Of a stretch of DNA of 64,000 nt, positions 1 to 12,672 are shown piece by piece. Source of the DNA: Diphasiastrum complanatum (taxonomy: Eukaryota > Streptophyta > Lycopodiopsida > Lycopodiales > Lycopodiaceae). The notes beneath the pieces were generated by a model, which saw only the letters and a program-made list of their open reading frames with translations, searched no databases and was not told where the DNA came from. The stretch spans positions 6,510,852-6,574,851 of the forward strand of contig CM055103.1 in assembly GCA_029204225.1 (NCBI GenBank). The letters run 5' to 3'. The translations under genes were made by a program, and so were the position numbers. Within the stretch, counting starts at the first letter, position 1. Each line of letters begins with the position of its first letter.

Positions 1-90
1 TTACAAAATGATGTACTATCTCAATATGCTTTGTTCTAGCATGGAAGATAGGATTTGTAGCAATTTGTTGTGATGCTCGATTATCACGAT
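1..90 (-). pseudogene. Copia RNase H C-terminal fragment, cut by the window edge
   Basis: The reverse strand reads DNRASQQIATNPIFHARTKH followed by IEIVHHFV, the conserved end of Ty1-copia RNase H, where an Asp-Asn pair precedes the Asn-Pro-x-Phe-His-x-Arg-x-Lys-His motif. Homology fades by about position 90. The rest of the element would lie outside the window. It is a fragment, not a working gene. Confidence 0.8.
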
Positions 91-2670
91 AGATGCATCA
101 TAGGTAGATCAAGCATTGTTTGAGCTCTTGCTTCAAACTAGGGTAGGAAATCTGAATTCTAGTAGCTCTTGTGCAAGCTCAACCACTTAGATCAAGTAGA
201 TACATGTTTATTGGCAATCATTTTTCTAATTTTTAACAAGTAGCCTAGGAAGACTAGTTTTCTATGTGACAAAAAAGACACGATTGATCATTAGTGATAG
301 ACAATTAGATTGTTTTTACTACAATAGAGTGAGATAGGATACATTAAGATAAGAATATGTGAAGAAAATATTGGTCATATTTTTATCATAGATGAAAAAA
401 AAATTGAAACAATATCTTAGGCTCAAAAAGACCCCCAAAATTATAGTTTGACAGCATCTACTTCTCATCAAAAAGTTTCTTGATTATGCATTGACTTTTT
501 ATCTGGATATACATTAGCAAACAAACAAGGTCATAATTTTAGGTGTATCATCATCCTGACTACTAGAAAAACTTTGCTTGAGACTTTGAACTACTACTTT
601 TAAGAGATTCCCATGAAATTATAAGCAAAAAGAATCTTATCTTAGTTTTGCTAGATTGCACTAATTACAAAAATTCATTTCTTTCTTGATTGTCCCCATT
701 TTAGTGACTTGTTGTTGGAGCCAAATTTCTAATTTTTAGCAGAGGAAAGAAAATTCTCACAAATAAGTCATTTATTAAAAGACAACTCACAAATTTTATG
801 GGGATGAAATCTACCTAGAAGCCTATTGACATACACTCATAAACAACAAAATATGCTTATGATAAATGCATGTTTTTGGAGAGTTGTGTCTCTATGTTTT
901 CTTTGAGATAAGATGTTCTATCCATTCTATCTATGATTTCTTTTGAGATAAGACATTCTATCCATGTCATAAAATATGGTGCCTAATGTTTTTCTATATA
1001 TCTACAATATGTGACCATCTTATAATCCACAACAAAACTTGAGAAATACGCAAGCTCATTATATCATCATGTATTTAATTCTAGATAGTTACATTGTTCA
1101 AAGACTATAATCACCAGATAAATGCTAAGATTCTAGCAAAAAGTGAATTGAAACAATTTTGCATTTTGTAGTGATTTTTTGAATGAGGCAGTAAGACAAA
1201 ATGAGATCTTTCGTAGACTAGATTGAAAACTATAATTCATTTCTATTGGACACCCTCAAAAATTAAATTCATATACAGTAAAAGAAATTCAAAAAAATGA
1301 ATTAACTTCTATTGTTTAGCACACAAGCTAAGCATATAAATTGCAATAACATTTTATGTTCTCATTTTGGAAAATGTGCATTAAGAATTTTTTGCCAAAA
1401 ATATGTGCATGTATTTTTTATGCTTGAACACTTCTGTTTTTTGTTGAGTATAGGTCACATCATGTTCTCCCCCCAATGGCTATTTGATCTAAGCATGAAA
1501 TTTACCATGATTTCAAAGTGGAATCTTTAGAAAAAAAAAATCTACAATTTTAGGTTGAAATTTTGAGTCAACATTTTATATTACAAAGATAGATACTATA
1601 ATTGGTATTAAATTATCATTTTTTAGAACCATCATGAACATATGATTAAAAGATATTCTAAAAATCAAGACACCACAACTACATGTGAATTTTCATATTA
1701 CAATCATACATCTAAACTTATTTCAGTATGCTTTGCTTATTTTTACTAATCCCAAGGTAACAATATCTTCTCAATCATAAGATCTTAGTCCTTTTTACTT
1801 CAGATATCACATGGAGTCCAAAGCTTTAGCATCTTATATTGCAATTGACTAGCTATTTAGTACATTGAGATGAAAAGTTGAACCACATGGGATGTCATGG
1901 ATTTTTTCCAATATAAATATAAGATTAACCAACTTACAATCAAAAATGGTTTGTGGTATTTTGGGTCAAGCCATCAATGCATTTATTGATGTGATATCTT
2001 GAGTTTCATCGATGATTCACTTGGGTAGAGCTAAATTTATATTATTTCCTCCACCTCTCATACTTCTAGCATGATCTAGCATGATCAAAGATGAAAAGTC
2101 TCTTGGGTTCTAGATAAGACTAAATTGTTGTGAATAAAGGATAATAAAATCATATAATTGTGAATTACAACTCACGGATCAACATAAATGGTTGATAAAT
2201 AAAAGACTTGATTGATTTACGATTCTAATGTTCATATTTAGTTCCAGAAGGAAAGAATGATATCTACCAGTTTCATATAAAATTTACATGTCTTAACATG
2301 GCCATGAAAAATATTTAGTCTTTCAAGGTCAGATGTTGTTGAAATTTTTGTATTAAAAAAAGGTCGTCACTTGGAACAATTCCTCATGTAAAAAGCTTTG
2401 CAAAATAAAAAATATAGTATGAACAAAAAAATGTAATGAACATCTCCAACACCTATGCTTATCAAAAAGATCTCATTTACGACAACATTGCTAGGAATTT
2501 GTTTATTGAACTTGTCATATGGTCTTCTATGGTTAAACTTTTGATGACTGCTATTTTTGTTGAATAAAATATTTGTAATTATCATCTATTTGAAATGTCC
2601 ACATTTTTGGTAAGCAAAATGGCATGCAATGATTTGAGTATATATTTTTTTGTAAGCAAAATATCATGCT
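91..2670. other. AT-rich stretch without recognisable genes
   Basis: No reading frame here resembles a known protein and the short open frames are poor in coding character. The DNA is AT-rich with many homopolymer runs. The first ~150 bases may still be degraded copia sequence belonging to the fragment at the window edge. I see no RNA gene. Confidence 0.6.
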
Positions 2671-2673
2671 ATG

Positions 2674-2827
2674 ATTTGAGTATATTATTGACTAATGTGA
2701 GTGTATTATTCCTCCATTTGGACCAACTATGTCTCGATGACAAACACTTAATTTGAGTATATTATTGACTAATGTGAGTGTATTATTCTTCCATTAAAAC
2801 AATTATGTCTCGATGACGAACACTTAA
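2674..2827. repeat. Two-unit tandem repeat, about 77 bp per unit
   Basis: The units at 2674-2751 and 2752-2827 both begin TTTGAGTATATTATTGACTA and end in CACTTAA, differing mainly around the middle (CCATTTGGACC versus CCATTAAAAC). The block overlaps the outer edge of the A-type LTR, so it may be a duplication of LTR-edge sequence. Confidence 0.8.
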
Positions 2828-3200
2828 TATACTACAATAAATTTCATGCTCTTGCATATTTGGGTGTCGAAACATGAATAAAATTAGAAATATTATGTGC
2901 GGAATTGAATAAACAAGTGAATCAGATACACGAATAGTAGCATACAAATATTCGTTCGAGATCATTCAATCATTTAGAATAATATGTGCATAACAACTAC
3001 AATATTATCTATTGATCTTCTAATTTTTCAAGCACTGTACGACAGATCCACACAGTGCATTAGCGTGAGAGAAATACAATTCTCTCACAAATAATGTCTC
3101 GCTTACTAGCGGAATTTTGGATCTGCTGATCCTCTTACAAAATTGTTTCGCTCAGAGGCAGACATGTATTTAGTATATTTCGTCTTAATTGCAAGAGTGG
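2750..3200 (-). repeat. Copia A 3' LTR, degraded
   Basis: The reverse complement of 2990-3180 aligns base by base with much of 17000-17190 on the + strand; both carry GTCTGCCT, GAGCGA, TAAGCGA, GACATT-like blocks and GATCAATAGAT. A second block (TGTATCTSATT, CAATTCCRCACA) extends the match to about 2780. It lies directly downstream of the copia A RNase H tail, as a 3' LTR should. The first ~150 bases of the family LTR are missing, and the outer boundary is approximate. Confidence 0.65.
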
Positions 3201-3204
3201 CAGA

Positions 3205-3589
3205 TTAGCCACATTCTAGAGTACTTCTGCTAATGTCATGATATCTGATCAAATACTTGTACCCCATGGTACTTGGCTGATCTTTCTTGGTCATTCGTGG
3301 AGCAAGAATGATTTTGTGTCGCGAAACAATTTCATGTCGTGTGTCTCTTTTGTCAAAATCAGAGTGGAGAGCTAGCAAGGCTTTGGCAATAGAAACATTT
3401 TGTTTCTTCAGCTCCGTCTCAAAGCATGATAGCTTGATGACTGCAAGACTGCTCCTCTGTCTCTCAAATAGACCTTTGTCTAAGGCCTTTGTGAAAATGT
3501 CAGCTACCATCTCCTTCATTCTAATGAAAGTAGTCTGCAACATCTTCTTCCCACAAAGATTTGATCATAAACACTTAGATATGAATTAG
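3205..3589 (-). pseudogene. Copia A RNase H tail (C-terminal end of pol)
   Basis: The 112-residue reading frame contains MVADIFTKALDKGLFERQR, the conserved C-terminal signature of Ty1-copia polyproteins just after RNase H. Upstream, the reverse strand still shows traces of the preceding Lys-His-(Ile/Leu)-Asp segment up to about 3589, where copia B begins. The stretch from the RT middle to most of RNase H is missing from this element, so the break is not a clean insertion but an insertion plus deletion. Confidence 0.75.
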
Positions 3590-4621
3590 TGATATTATTG
3601 TCTATACAAAAATAGTAAAGTACAATACTTCACACGTGTGGATCCAAGATCTACCAAGAAATCGACATTCTACACATAGAAAACCAAGATATCAGGAGAG
3701 AAACACATGAGATGGACATAGAAACACAAGAGATGAATTCTCCACAAGAAAAAAAATTATGATGATTATTTCTCCATGCAGGTACAACTATTTATAGCTT
3801 CCAAAATGTCATTTGGCCACTTGCCCCAAACTTGACCTAATTTGGAAACTTCTAAATACTTCATGAAAGACCTAGACATTGTAGTCTAGATGCAATGTAC
3901 CAAAATTAGCCAATTAAAATGGGTCCAAGTATGACCTCATACACTTATCTGTCAAATTTCAAAGAAAAGGACTGAAATTTATCTAGAAATGATCACAAAG
4001 AGTGATTGGTAGCTTGGGATCTTGATCTATATATATCAAGACTAGCTTCCAAATCTAGCTTCTACTTGACAATCTTTGTCATTCCAAGCAAGAACAATCA
4101 AATTATGATGACCCATAGCTTCACACGTGTGAATTACAGCTACTGTATGGCCTAATAATAGAGAAATAGTTTACTAAACATTTACTTAGCATTCATCCAT
4201 AAACAAAGTGCTTAAGAGAGTGTAAACATCAAGATTGCTCGACAAAACCAAGATTTCACATAATAGCTCAATAATGGATCCATCATGGATCAAGTACAAA
4301 ATCATCATAATCTCTCTCTAAGCTGCATCCAGCACGTGTGGGACAGCTCATTGTACTCATCCATATCCACTTTGGATAAGATCTATCAAGTTTGTCACAT
4401 CATCCATTGGTGGTTTGTGTTGACCTTCTAGATTCCTACAATCTAGGACCTAACTCCTATAATTTAGGAGATGTCATATTAGACTCAAATGAAAGCTAAT
4501 CAAAATGGATCTGAATATTACAAGTGTCATTTCACACATGTGGACAGGTCCTCACACGTGTGGATCCACATAGATGTCTAATATACATAAAAAATTATGT
4601 GAAAATTGTTAAATTCTAACA
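3590..4621 (-). repeat. Copia B 3' LTR, about 1.03 kb
   Basis: On the reverse strand it starts TGTTAGAATTTAAC at 4621, right after the purine-rich tract ATTGAGGAG, and ends ...CA at 3590. A TATA-like box (CTATAAATAG, reverse strand) sits near 3786-3798. The LTR carries CACACGTGTG at 3631-3640, 4122-4131 and 4553-4562 and CACACATGTG at 4533-4542. It shares blocks with the LTRs of copia E, including TTCACACGTGTGGATCC and the ATTCTACACATAGAA segment, so the families are related. Confidence 0.75.
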
Positions 4622-4625
4622 CTCC

Positions 4626-6067
4626 TCAATTTTTACATGATACAACTATAGTACATCTATCTACAACTCCTAACGCTGATCTTAACTTGATAAATGAAGC
4701 TTTTGGCAAGGCTTTAGTGAGTAGATCAGCAATGCAATCTGAAGAAGACACATGATGTAGCTTGATCTCCTTTGCTTGAACCTTTTCCCTCACAAAATGG
4801 TGAGCAATCGCTATGTGCTTGCTCCTTGCATGGAATGTGGGATTGGTTGCTAATGCTGGGCTTGATTGGTTATCACAAAATATTATTGGTTGCTCCTTGG
4901 CCTCCATGACTTGAAACTCCACCAAAAGCACAACCATAGGATCTCCTTTGTTGTGGATGTTAGTGCCTTGTATTCCGTTTCGGTTGAAGATAGAGAAATA
5001 GTATCTTGCTTTTTGGAAAGCCAAGACACTATGCCATTGCAAAGGAAGGTAACAAAAGCACTTGTGGACTTCCTATCCACCTTATCACCTGCAAAATCAG
5101 CATCTGAATATGCCCTTAAGTCAAGATTAGATCCATCATATAAAATGCCAAAGTTCTTGGTGGCCAAGATGTACCTCAAAACCCTTTTTGCATTTTTCTA
5201 ATGACAAACCAATGGATTTTGCATAGATTGGCTTAGTTTACCTACACTATAACTTAGATCAGGCCTAGTTATAGTAAGATAGATCAAGGAGCCTACAAGT
5301 CTCCTATATAGTGTGATGTCCTCAAAGGATGCTTCATCATCACTATTGGAAACTTTTACATTTTGCTCCATAGGAGTTTCTACTCCTTTACAATCTTTCA
5401 TTTCAAACTTTTTTAAGATAGAAGAAGCATATCTGGATTGACAAATAAAACTCAAATCCTTGCCTCTTGAAACTTCTATTCCTAATATGAAATGAAGATT
5501 ACCAAGATTCACCATCTTAAACTCCTTAAACAATGCTACTTTCACTTCTTGTATACCAACATGATCATTTCCACTAAAGATAATGTCATCAACATACAAA
5601 ATGAGAATGATGATCTTACCATCATTGAATCTTAAGTACAAAGAAGGATCATAAGCACTTACAACAAACTTAATAGAGTTCAAGAAAGTATTCAACCTAG
5701 AGTACCAAGCTCTAGGTGCTTGCTTAAGTCCATGAAGGCTTCTTAGCAACAAACACACTTTTTCATCTTGATCTTCTTTGATGAAGCCCTCGGGTTGCCT
5801 CATGAAAATCTCCTCTTCCAAATATCCATTGAGAAAAGCATTAGTCACATCAAGTTGAAATAGAGGCCAATTGAAAGTAGTTGCAAGAGAAATAATCAAC
5901 CTTATGAAAACTAGCTTAGCAACAGGAGCAAAAGTTTCATCAAAATCTACTCCCTTGGTTTGCAAGAACCCCTTTGCCACTAGCCTTGCCGTGTGTTTGT
6001 TGATGCTCCCATCTTTATTGTACTTCAACCTATAGATCCATTTGCACTCAAGTGGCTTAGAAGTCAA
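4626..6067 (-). pseudogene. Copia B reverse transcriptase and RNase H
   Basis: This is the second half of a Ty1-copia pol. RT runs from CKWIYRLKYNKDGS through KGFLQTKGVDFDETFAPVAK, LFQLDVTNAFLNG, GLKQAPRAWY and the catalytic LYVDD motif to YRRLVGSLIYLT.TRPDLSY. A stop codon at about 5198 separates it from RNase H (YSDADFAGD, SLSSTETEY), which continues after a frameshift near 5040 to the ...ADLLTKALPKASF end at about 4640. Gag, protease and integrase are absent: the RT abuts an LTR fragment at 6068. It makes cDNA in a functional element; this copy is dead. Confidence 0.9.
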
Positions 6068-6367
6068 AATTTGCCTACTTTAGCTTATTCCACACATGTG
6101 AGATGTCCTCTACACATGAAATATGACACCTAACCAAAGGATGTGGCTCATGCAATCAATAGATTGATGCATGTGTCATATGTCTAGAAAACTACTTTTT
6201 GGCCATTTTAGCCACTAGAACTTGAATTAAATCATATGTACAACATATATGATTATGGTACATGACAAGTACACTAGTTTCACACGTGGGAATAAGCTCC
6301 ACACATGTGTGTTTATCTATATACAAGATTTTTGGCCTCTACCAAGCTTATTTTTGCATTTTTCACA
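6068..6367 (-). repeat. LTR fragment of the D family
   Basis: The reverse strand starts TGTGAAAAATGCAAAAATAA at 6367 and matches the first ~300 bases of the LTR at 11838-12672 almost throughout, including CAATCAATAGATTGATG and CACACATGTGTG (6300-6311). The junction with copia A RT is sharp at 6367/6368. It stands where a 5' LTR of copia B would be expected, but leader, gag and integrase are gone. Confidence 0.75.
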
Positions 6368-8520
6368 TTCTGGCTGACTCAAATGCATTTCGTCTTTTAT
6401 TCGATCTCTTTTGATCTCCAGCCCAAGGCATTTCGTTGCTTCTCCTAGATCTGTAATTTCATAATTTTTAAAAATTTGACTCTTCATGTCCTTGATTAGC
6501 ATTAGAGAATTTTTTATCATAAGAGAATCATCCACAAAAATAGCACAGAATTTTTTTCTACTCTTTTTATATAGACATTACAGTCTGGTTGTGTAGGAAT
6601 GAAGTCTAGAAACTTCAGAAGACTGTCCAGTTTCTTGTACCAAGCTCGTGATGCTTGCTTTAGACCATAAATGCATCTTTGCAGCCGACAAACATATTGT
6701 CGATTGTCGGGATTTTCAAATCCTTCAGGATGCTTCATGAATATTTCTTCCTCTAGATCTCCGTCGAGAAAGGTTGTCTTTACATCAATTTGGTGAATTT
6801 CCTAATTGTGTTGTGTAGCATATGCAAGGAGCAGTCATATGCTTGTCATCTTGACCATTGGCGAATATGTGTTGAAATAGTCGACTCCGTACCTTTGTGT
6901 GTAGCCCTTTGCAACAAGCCTTGATTTGTAACATCCAACAGTGCCATCTGATTTCATTTTCCTTTTGTATACCCACTTGCAGTCGATGATCTTTTTATTT
7001 TCTGGTAGTGGCTCTAGTGTCCGTGCCTCATTTCGCCTCATTGATTTGATCTCCTCTGACATTCTCTGAATCTAGAATTCTCCCTCTGGACTCTAGACAA
7101 CTTCTTGATATGTTTTTGGCTCTTCAGTGGAGCTGTAGTACTCGAATTGTGTGTTTTCGCTCTATTGAAAATTGTCAACATATCGATCTGAAGGTCTTCT
7201 TTGTCTTGTTGACCTTCTAGGTCCGTTTGTCACTGTTCGAATGTTTCTTATTCGTGAGGTTGATCTTTTGCTTCCTGCTGCTCAGGAGTCTGGGGTTCAA
7301 TATTTTGATATGCTTGTCCTCGATTTCCCTCTTAAATTGGCAATAGTGTGAAGATCTCATGGTCTTTTTTATCATTCATTCCAGAGAATGTGGACTCATC
7401 AAACTTCACATCTCTACCCGAAGCAACCTTCTTGGTGGTTGGATTGTAGAGTCTGTACACTTGTGATCCATTCGAGTACCCGACCATGATTGTTTGTTCT
7501 GATTTATCATCGAGCTTGTTTTTTTTTTCTTTTGGAATGTGCTTGTATGTTGCACATCCAAACACACGCACGTATGATAGATCAGGCTTTCTACCTACCC
7601 ACATTTCATACGGTGTCTTGTTTTTCAGGGCTATCATTGTTGATCTGTTCTACAGGTGTACTACTGCAGCTATTGCCTTGGCAATCAAGCCTGTGCCATC
7701 ATGCATCTAGCTCCTTCGACTACGTCCTGTTTCTTCTTTCTGCGACACCATTATATTCGGGTGTGTATGCAGGAGTGAATTGATGCTCTATCCCCTATTC
7801 TTGGTAGAATTTAGAAAATTTTGTGCTCTTGTACTCACCTCCATTGTCAGATCTGATGATCTAAATTTTCTTTGAGGTATGTCTCTCTGCAAATGCCACG
7901 AACTTCTCAAAAGAGTCAAATACTTCAGATTTTTTCTTTAGGTAGTAGATCATTGTCATCCAGTTGTAACCATCAATGAACTTCAAGAAGTACCTCGATC
8001 TTGAGAGCGAATCCACTTTCATCGATCCACTGACATCTGAGTGGACGAGCTCAAGAACTTCTTTGGCTCTTCTTCCCTCATGTGTGAATGGATTCCGATG
8101 TTGTTTGCCTTTTTGACAGGCTTCGTAGTACTTAGTATTGGGTCAGGATATCTTTGGACCTATGACTATTCTTTCTTTCACATGTCATACAGGCTCCTCA
8201 TGTTCAGATGATACGTTCTCCTGTGCCAGAGCTGATCTTCATTTTCTGATGCATTTAATATTCTATCAATTGTTGATAATCTTGGCTTGATAAAGATTTC
8301 CTTCTCTACATCCAACTGTCAGCAATTTGTTTGTTGTTTTCTCGATCATTCGGCATATATTGCCATTGAACAAAACAAAAATTCCAAGATCTGCCATCTT
8401 GGAAACTGATATCAGGTCTTTTCTCAGTGAAGGTATGTAGAGTGCTCCTAGCAGCTCTACTTGACTTGACAGTGTTAGTAGCTATAGAGTCCCGTCGAAC
8501 ATATTGAGTGGGTCTCCCCA
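6368..8520 (-). pseudogene. Copia A pol: integrase and reverse transcriptase, decayed
   Basis: Reading the reverse strand from 8520: a protease-to-integrase linker (VLFNGN.CRMIEKTTNK, GNLYQ), an integrase core with RSDNGGEY-like and AYTPEYNGVAERRNRT-like motifs broken by stops, and the integrase C-terminus at 7332-7637 (PYEMWVGRKPDLSYVRVFGC, IMVGY, YNP). RT follows in pieces at 6785-7062 (CKWVYKRKMKSDG, ARLVAKGYTQ-like), 6517-6738 (GLKQASRAWYKKLDS) and 6317-6535 (GEATKCLGLEI). The protease active site and the end of RT are missing. Many frameshifts and stops mark an old copy. Confidence 0.85.
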
Positions 8521-10020
8521 ATTGTCATCGTTCTTAAGAAAAATGTGAAACTTCGCATCTGTGTCGACTTTAAAAAACTTAATGCCATCACAAATCGTGA
8601 TCATTTTCCATTACCTTTCGAAGAATCCATCTTAGGAAATCTAGCAGGAGATGAGGCCTACTAGATGCCTTCAGCGGATACAATATGATTCAAATTGCTG
8701 AAGAAGATCAACATAAAACCGCTTGTGCCATAGAATGGAGAACCTTCTGTTGAAAAATCATGCCTTTTGGTCTCTGTAATGCTCCTAGCACTTTCCAGCA
8801 TGTTATGCAAGCTGCATTTTCTCAGCGGATGGGAGATACCCTAGAGGTTTACTTGGATGACTTAGGTGCACATTTAGAAGAAACACGTCATCTGTCTGTG
8901 CTTGAGCCTTGAGCAAATTTTTATCCAATGTCAATGCTTCGGCATCTCCTTGAACCTGAAAAATGCCAGATCTCGGTAACACATGGTATTGTATTAGGAC
9001 ATATCATCTCAAAAAATAGCATCACAACTGACCCTGACAAGGTCCTGATCATTCAAAATTTGTCTGAGCCATGCACCATCCGCGAAGTTTATTCTTTCCT
9101 AGGCCATGCCAACTACTATCGTTGCTTTATTCTAGATTTCACTAATAAAGAACGATTAATTTATAAAGTGGTTGTTGTTCCCATATGGACTGATGAACAA
9201 CGAGTCACATTCATTCAGTTAAAAGAAGCCCTCAACAATGCACCTATCCTTTGGGCTCATGATTATTCCAAAGAATTCCATGTGCATACTGATGCATTCA
9301 AGTATGCCATTGGAGCAGTGCTCACCCAACCAGACGAATTCAAAAAAGATTATCCAATCTGATTTCTCAGTAGACAATTGATACCTGTCGAAGTCAATTC
9401 TACCACTACCGAGCGTGAAGCTTTGGCAATGGTGTATGTGATTTAGAACTTTTGTCATTATCTCTTGGGAAAAGTTTTTGCTTTCTTCATTGATCATCAA
9501 GGACTCCCTCTTATCAATAAGACTTGCACAACCGGTCGTATTACTCGATGGATCCTATTACTACGAGAATTTGAGTTTAGGATTGTGGTTCGAAAAGGGG
9601 TTCAACATTTTTTAGCAGATCATCTATCCCGAATCCCTAACTACCAACTCCAGATCAAAGCGTCAACGATGATTTACCCGATGCCATTTTATTTCAAGTT
9701 GACTCTACACCCATTTGGGCCAAGGATATCACAGAGTATTTAACTTCAGGGTAGATGGATCCATACTTATCTAAACCCGAACAATGTGCGTTGGTCCTCA
9801 AAACCAAACCTTATACGTTAATTGCCGACCAACTTTACAAGCAAGGGTTAGATGGAATTATCTGACGTTGTCTTATTGAAGGTGAAATACCCTTTGTTAT
9901 ATCCGTAAATGAAGGTGCTGGAGCAGGTTTTGCAAATAATAGTCCAGCAACACTTGGGGTGCAAGACGACAGCAGCTCTCAAGAAACTAGAAAGTTTCTA
10001 TTACCAAAGCTTTGCTAGCT
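8521..10020 (+). pseudogene. Ty3-gypsy reverse transcriptase, RNase H and start of integrase
   Basis: The + strand begins with KLRICVDFKKLNAIT and DHFPLPFEESIL, the RT fingers and palm of gypsy elements. It then shows a frame-shifted palm (MPFGLCNAPSTF-like, VYLDDL-like), the thumb and connection at 8928-9362 (KCQISVTHGIVLGHIIS, LGHANYYRCFI), RNase H (FHVHTDAFKYAIGAVLTQPD; TDHQ appears as IDHQGLPLINK) and the linker HFLADHLSRIP. Traces of the integrase N-terminus continue to about 10000. A TAG and several other stops make it a dead fragment without gag, protease or LTRs. Confidence 0.85.
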
Positions 10021-10329
10021 TTCAGCCCTTAGTCTGACGAAAAGACACGAAGCAAAAATGTTCGTGAACCCCCTGACGAAGAGACACGAACGGGAAAACT
10101 TCGCGAAAGAAAATTTTTGTGATACAGCAGGAGAAAGTTAGACGACACAAAAGTCAAATGGCTCAAAGCGACGCTTGGTAAAAGTAGGTAAAAGTAGGTC
10201 AAGATACATGCATGAGATGTGACAAATGTCACATAGACTCTAGTTTTCACTTTAGATGTCATCAAAAGGTGGATGGATGTGGTTCTACCTTGAGCTACCT
10301 CAAACTCCATAAATATGTGTAGCTCTCCT
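10021..10329. other. Repeat-derived non-coding sequence
   Basis: Two near-copies of CTGACGAARAGACACGAA lie at about 10032 and 10069. The block GACGACACAAAAGTCAAATG with GGCTCAAAGCGACGC resembles the copia F leader at about 16710 (GATGACACGAAAGTCAAACG, GGCTCGAAGCGACAC). It is probably a remnant of the same leader or LTR type. Confidence 0.5.
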
Positions 10330-10658
10330 CATATTTTTTGATAAAGAACCAAAGTTTTGTAGCTATCTCTTGCCATTTTGGATCCACACAATTTTTGCTT
10401 GATATCTCTCTATCTTTATCTCTCTAACTCGTATTGAGGCTAATGCTAATACACTAATTTCTTGTACTTTTGCTCATTTATGATTCATTACTATCATTCT
10501 CTAATGCTTAGCATGCTAGATTGTGGTTAAGCCATAACTTCTGTACTAGATCTTGTTATTCGATCTAGAATCAGGTTATTGTGATAATCATAAAGCTTAA
10601 TTAGATCTATTATACTTGTGGATCTTCCCCACACGTGTGAATTCTAGAAATTTTGTCA
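10330..10658 (+). repeat. Copia C 5' LTR (3' part)
   Basis: The sequence ends AAATTTTGTCA directly before a copia primer binding site, which fixes the LTR's 3' boundary at 10658. It carries CACACGTGTG at 10630-10639. The 5' boundary is not clear; it may lie as far left as about 10190. Confidence 0.6.
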
Positions 10659-10670
10659 TGGTATCAGAGA
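10659..10670 (+). promoter_or_regulatory. Primer binding site of copia C
   Basis: TGGTATCAGAGA differs in one base from the usual plant copia site TGGTATCAGAGC, which pairs with the 3' end of initiator methionine tRNA. It follows the LTR terminal CA with no gap. Confidence 0.85.
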
Positions 10671-10977
10671 CAAATTGAGCTTTGCATGCTAACATCTCTA
10701 ATTGTACAAGAATTTGAGAGCTAAATCAAGCAAAAAAACACATATACACTTTATCTCACCTTTCTCTGAAGTGTGTTTGGATCAAATCGAACTGGAACTA
10801 TATTTTCAGGTCTGAAAAGTGGTAGTACGGAATTTTGGAATTCTGCACGTGCAAAAATCAGAGATCTTTAGTCCCTTCTAACTCCTTGCTTGTAGATCCA
10901 AAGATAGTGGTGTTATAGCTTGATGGAAAGCTTATGATGTGTACTTTCTATAGAAACTAAAACCAAATCAATTTGAT
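10671..10977 (+). other. Copia C leader, gag deleted
   Basis: No gag or protease can be read between the primer site and the integrase at 10978. The ~300 bases look like untranslated leader, so gag, zinc knuckle and protease were lost by an internal deletion. Confidence 0.5.
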
Positions 10978-11837
10978 GTGCCTATCAAGAGTTATAAGCT
11001 CTTAAAGAGGGTAGGGAGAGGTATAAAGAAAGATTTTTCTTGTGCTTATTCTCCATCTCAAAATAGAGTTGCTGGGAGGAAAAATAGATCTTTATGTGAA
11101 TGTGCTAAAGCAATCAGAGTTGAATCTTCTTTGCCTATTGAATATTGGGGTGAAGCTATAAATTGTGCAAACTATTTGTGCAATAGATTACTAATAATGC
11201 ACTTGCTGGAAAATCACCTTTTGAAGTCTTGTTTAAAGAGAATCCTAAGGTAGATCACCTTAGAGCTTTTGGATGTGCTTGCTTTGTTCATGTACCCTTG
11301 GAAACAAGGAAAAGAGATTATCCTAATTCTATTAAAGGGATCATGGTTGGATATGCATCCAACAAGGAAGCTTATAGAATCTATGTTCCCTCTACCTCAA
11401 CTACAATTGAGAGTAGGGATGTTATATTCCATGAGGATCAAAAATACATTCTTGAAGAGGCCGAGTTCAAAGATTCTCACAAAGACACTCCAATTATCAC
11501 CCTTGAAGACTATCATGGAGAGATGGGCCGAGAATTGAGGAGGAGTCACCTCGAATCTTTTCACCAAGGAGATCTCAAAGAGAAAGATCTGAGCCTAGAA
11601 GGCTTACATATGAAGATAGAGGCAAGCAAGTGGAACTCAACTCCACTAATTGTGCTTATTTTAATTCACATGAGGAGCCAAAGGATGTATATGATGCACT
11701 CAATTCAAAGGAATGGTATCTTGCCATGAAGGAGGAATATGATGCTTTGATGGCCAACAAGACATGGGAGCTTGTGGATCTTCCATCCAACAAGCATACC
11801 ATTGGTTGCAAGTGGGTTTTTTGAGTCAAGTATAATC
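10978..11837 (+). pseudogene. Copia C integrase C-terminal half and start of RT
   Basis: The integrase core end (CAYSPSQNRVAGRKNRSLCE, where VAERKNRT is usual) runs on, after a frameshift near 11240, to VDHLRAFGCACFVHVP, KGIMVGYASNKEAYRIY and RDVIFHED. After another frameshift the RT start (KEWYLAMKEEYDALMANKTW, IGCKWVF) is readable until it is cut by the D-family LTR at 11838. The integrase catalytic Asp residues are missing. Confidence 0.85.
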
Positions 11838-12672
11838 TGCACAAAAAGTACAAAAAGGACCAAGAGTGGATCCTAATCTGATCCTCAAGAGGGATTGGTT
11901 GTCAAATTAGTTGATCTTTCAATTTACTTCAGATTAAGATCAATCTAGATCAATTCTAGACACAAAATCCTAACAAGAACAATCATTAATTGAAGGTAAG
12001 TGTACTTCATGATTTCACACATGTGAAACACTGTCTGAGTATGGACTCCAACCTGAAAATCAAGTACACATTGATAGAACCTTAAAACAATCAAAACAAA
12101 TGTAGACAAATGGAGAGAATCACTTAAAATTGCTTCCAAAACCAAGATTGGTGTCTCACAATGATTATGGCCAAATGTGGGTCTATATATACAATAAGTG
12201 GGAGCTCGTGGTACTGATCATCCCTCTGATCCCACATGTGTGAAGGTGCTTTGTCATATGATGATTCATCATACAAAACTGACACTTGGACAAAACCTTC
12301 TATTTTTGAGCACTTTTGGTCTATTTTCCTTCTATATGGAGATCTACTTGGAAATCTTCTAGAAGTGAAAATTCGTCTACTTCAGCTTATTCCACACATG
12401 TGTGAGCTGTCCTCTACACATGGGATATGACACCTAGCCAAACGATGTGGCTCATGCAATCAATAGATTGATGTCATGTGTCATATGTCTAGAAAACTAG
12501 TTTTTGGCCTTTTTAGCCACTAGAACTTGAATTAAATCATATGTACATCCTATATGATTATGGTACATGACAAGTACACTAATTTCACACATGGGAATAG
12601 GCTCCACACATGTGTGTTTATCTATATAAAAGATTTTTGGCCTCTACCAAGCTTATTTTTGCATTTTTCACA
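11838..12672 (-). repeat. Element D, full-length 3' LTR (835 bp)
   Basis: On the reverse strand the LTR starts TGTGAAAAATGC at 12672, after the purine tract GAGGAGGAG, and ends ...TTTTTGTGCA at 11838. Its last ~150 bases recur at 14446-14593. It contains CACACATGTG at 12016-12025 and CACACATGTGTG at 12393-12404 and 12605-12616. It interrupts the RT of copia C. Confidence 0.8.
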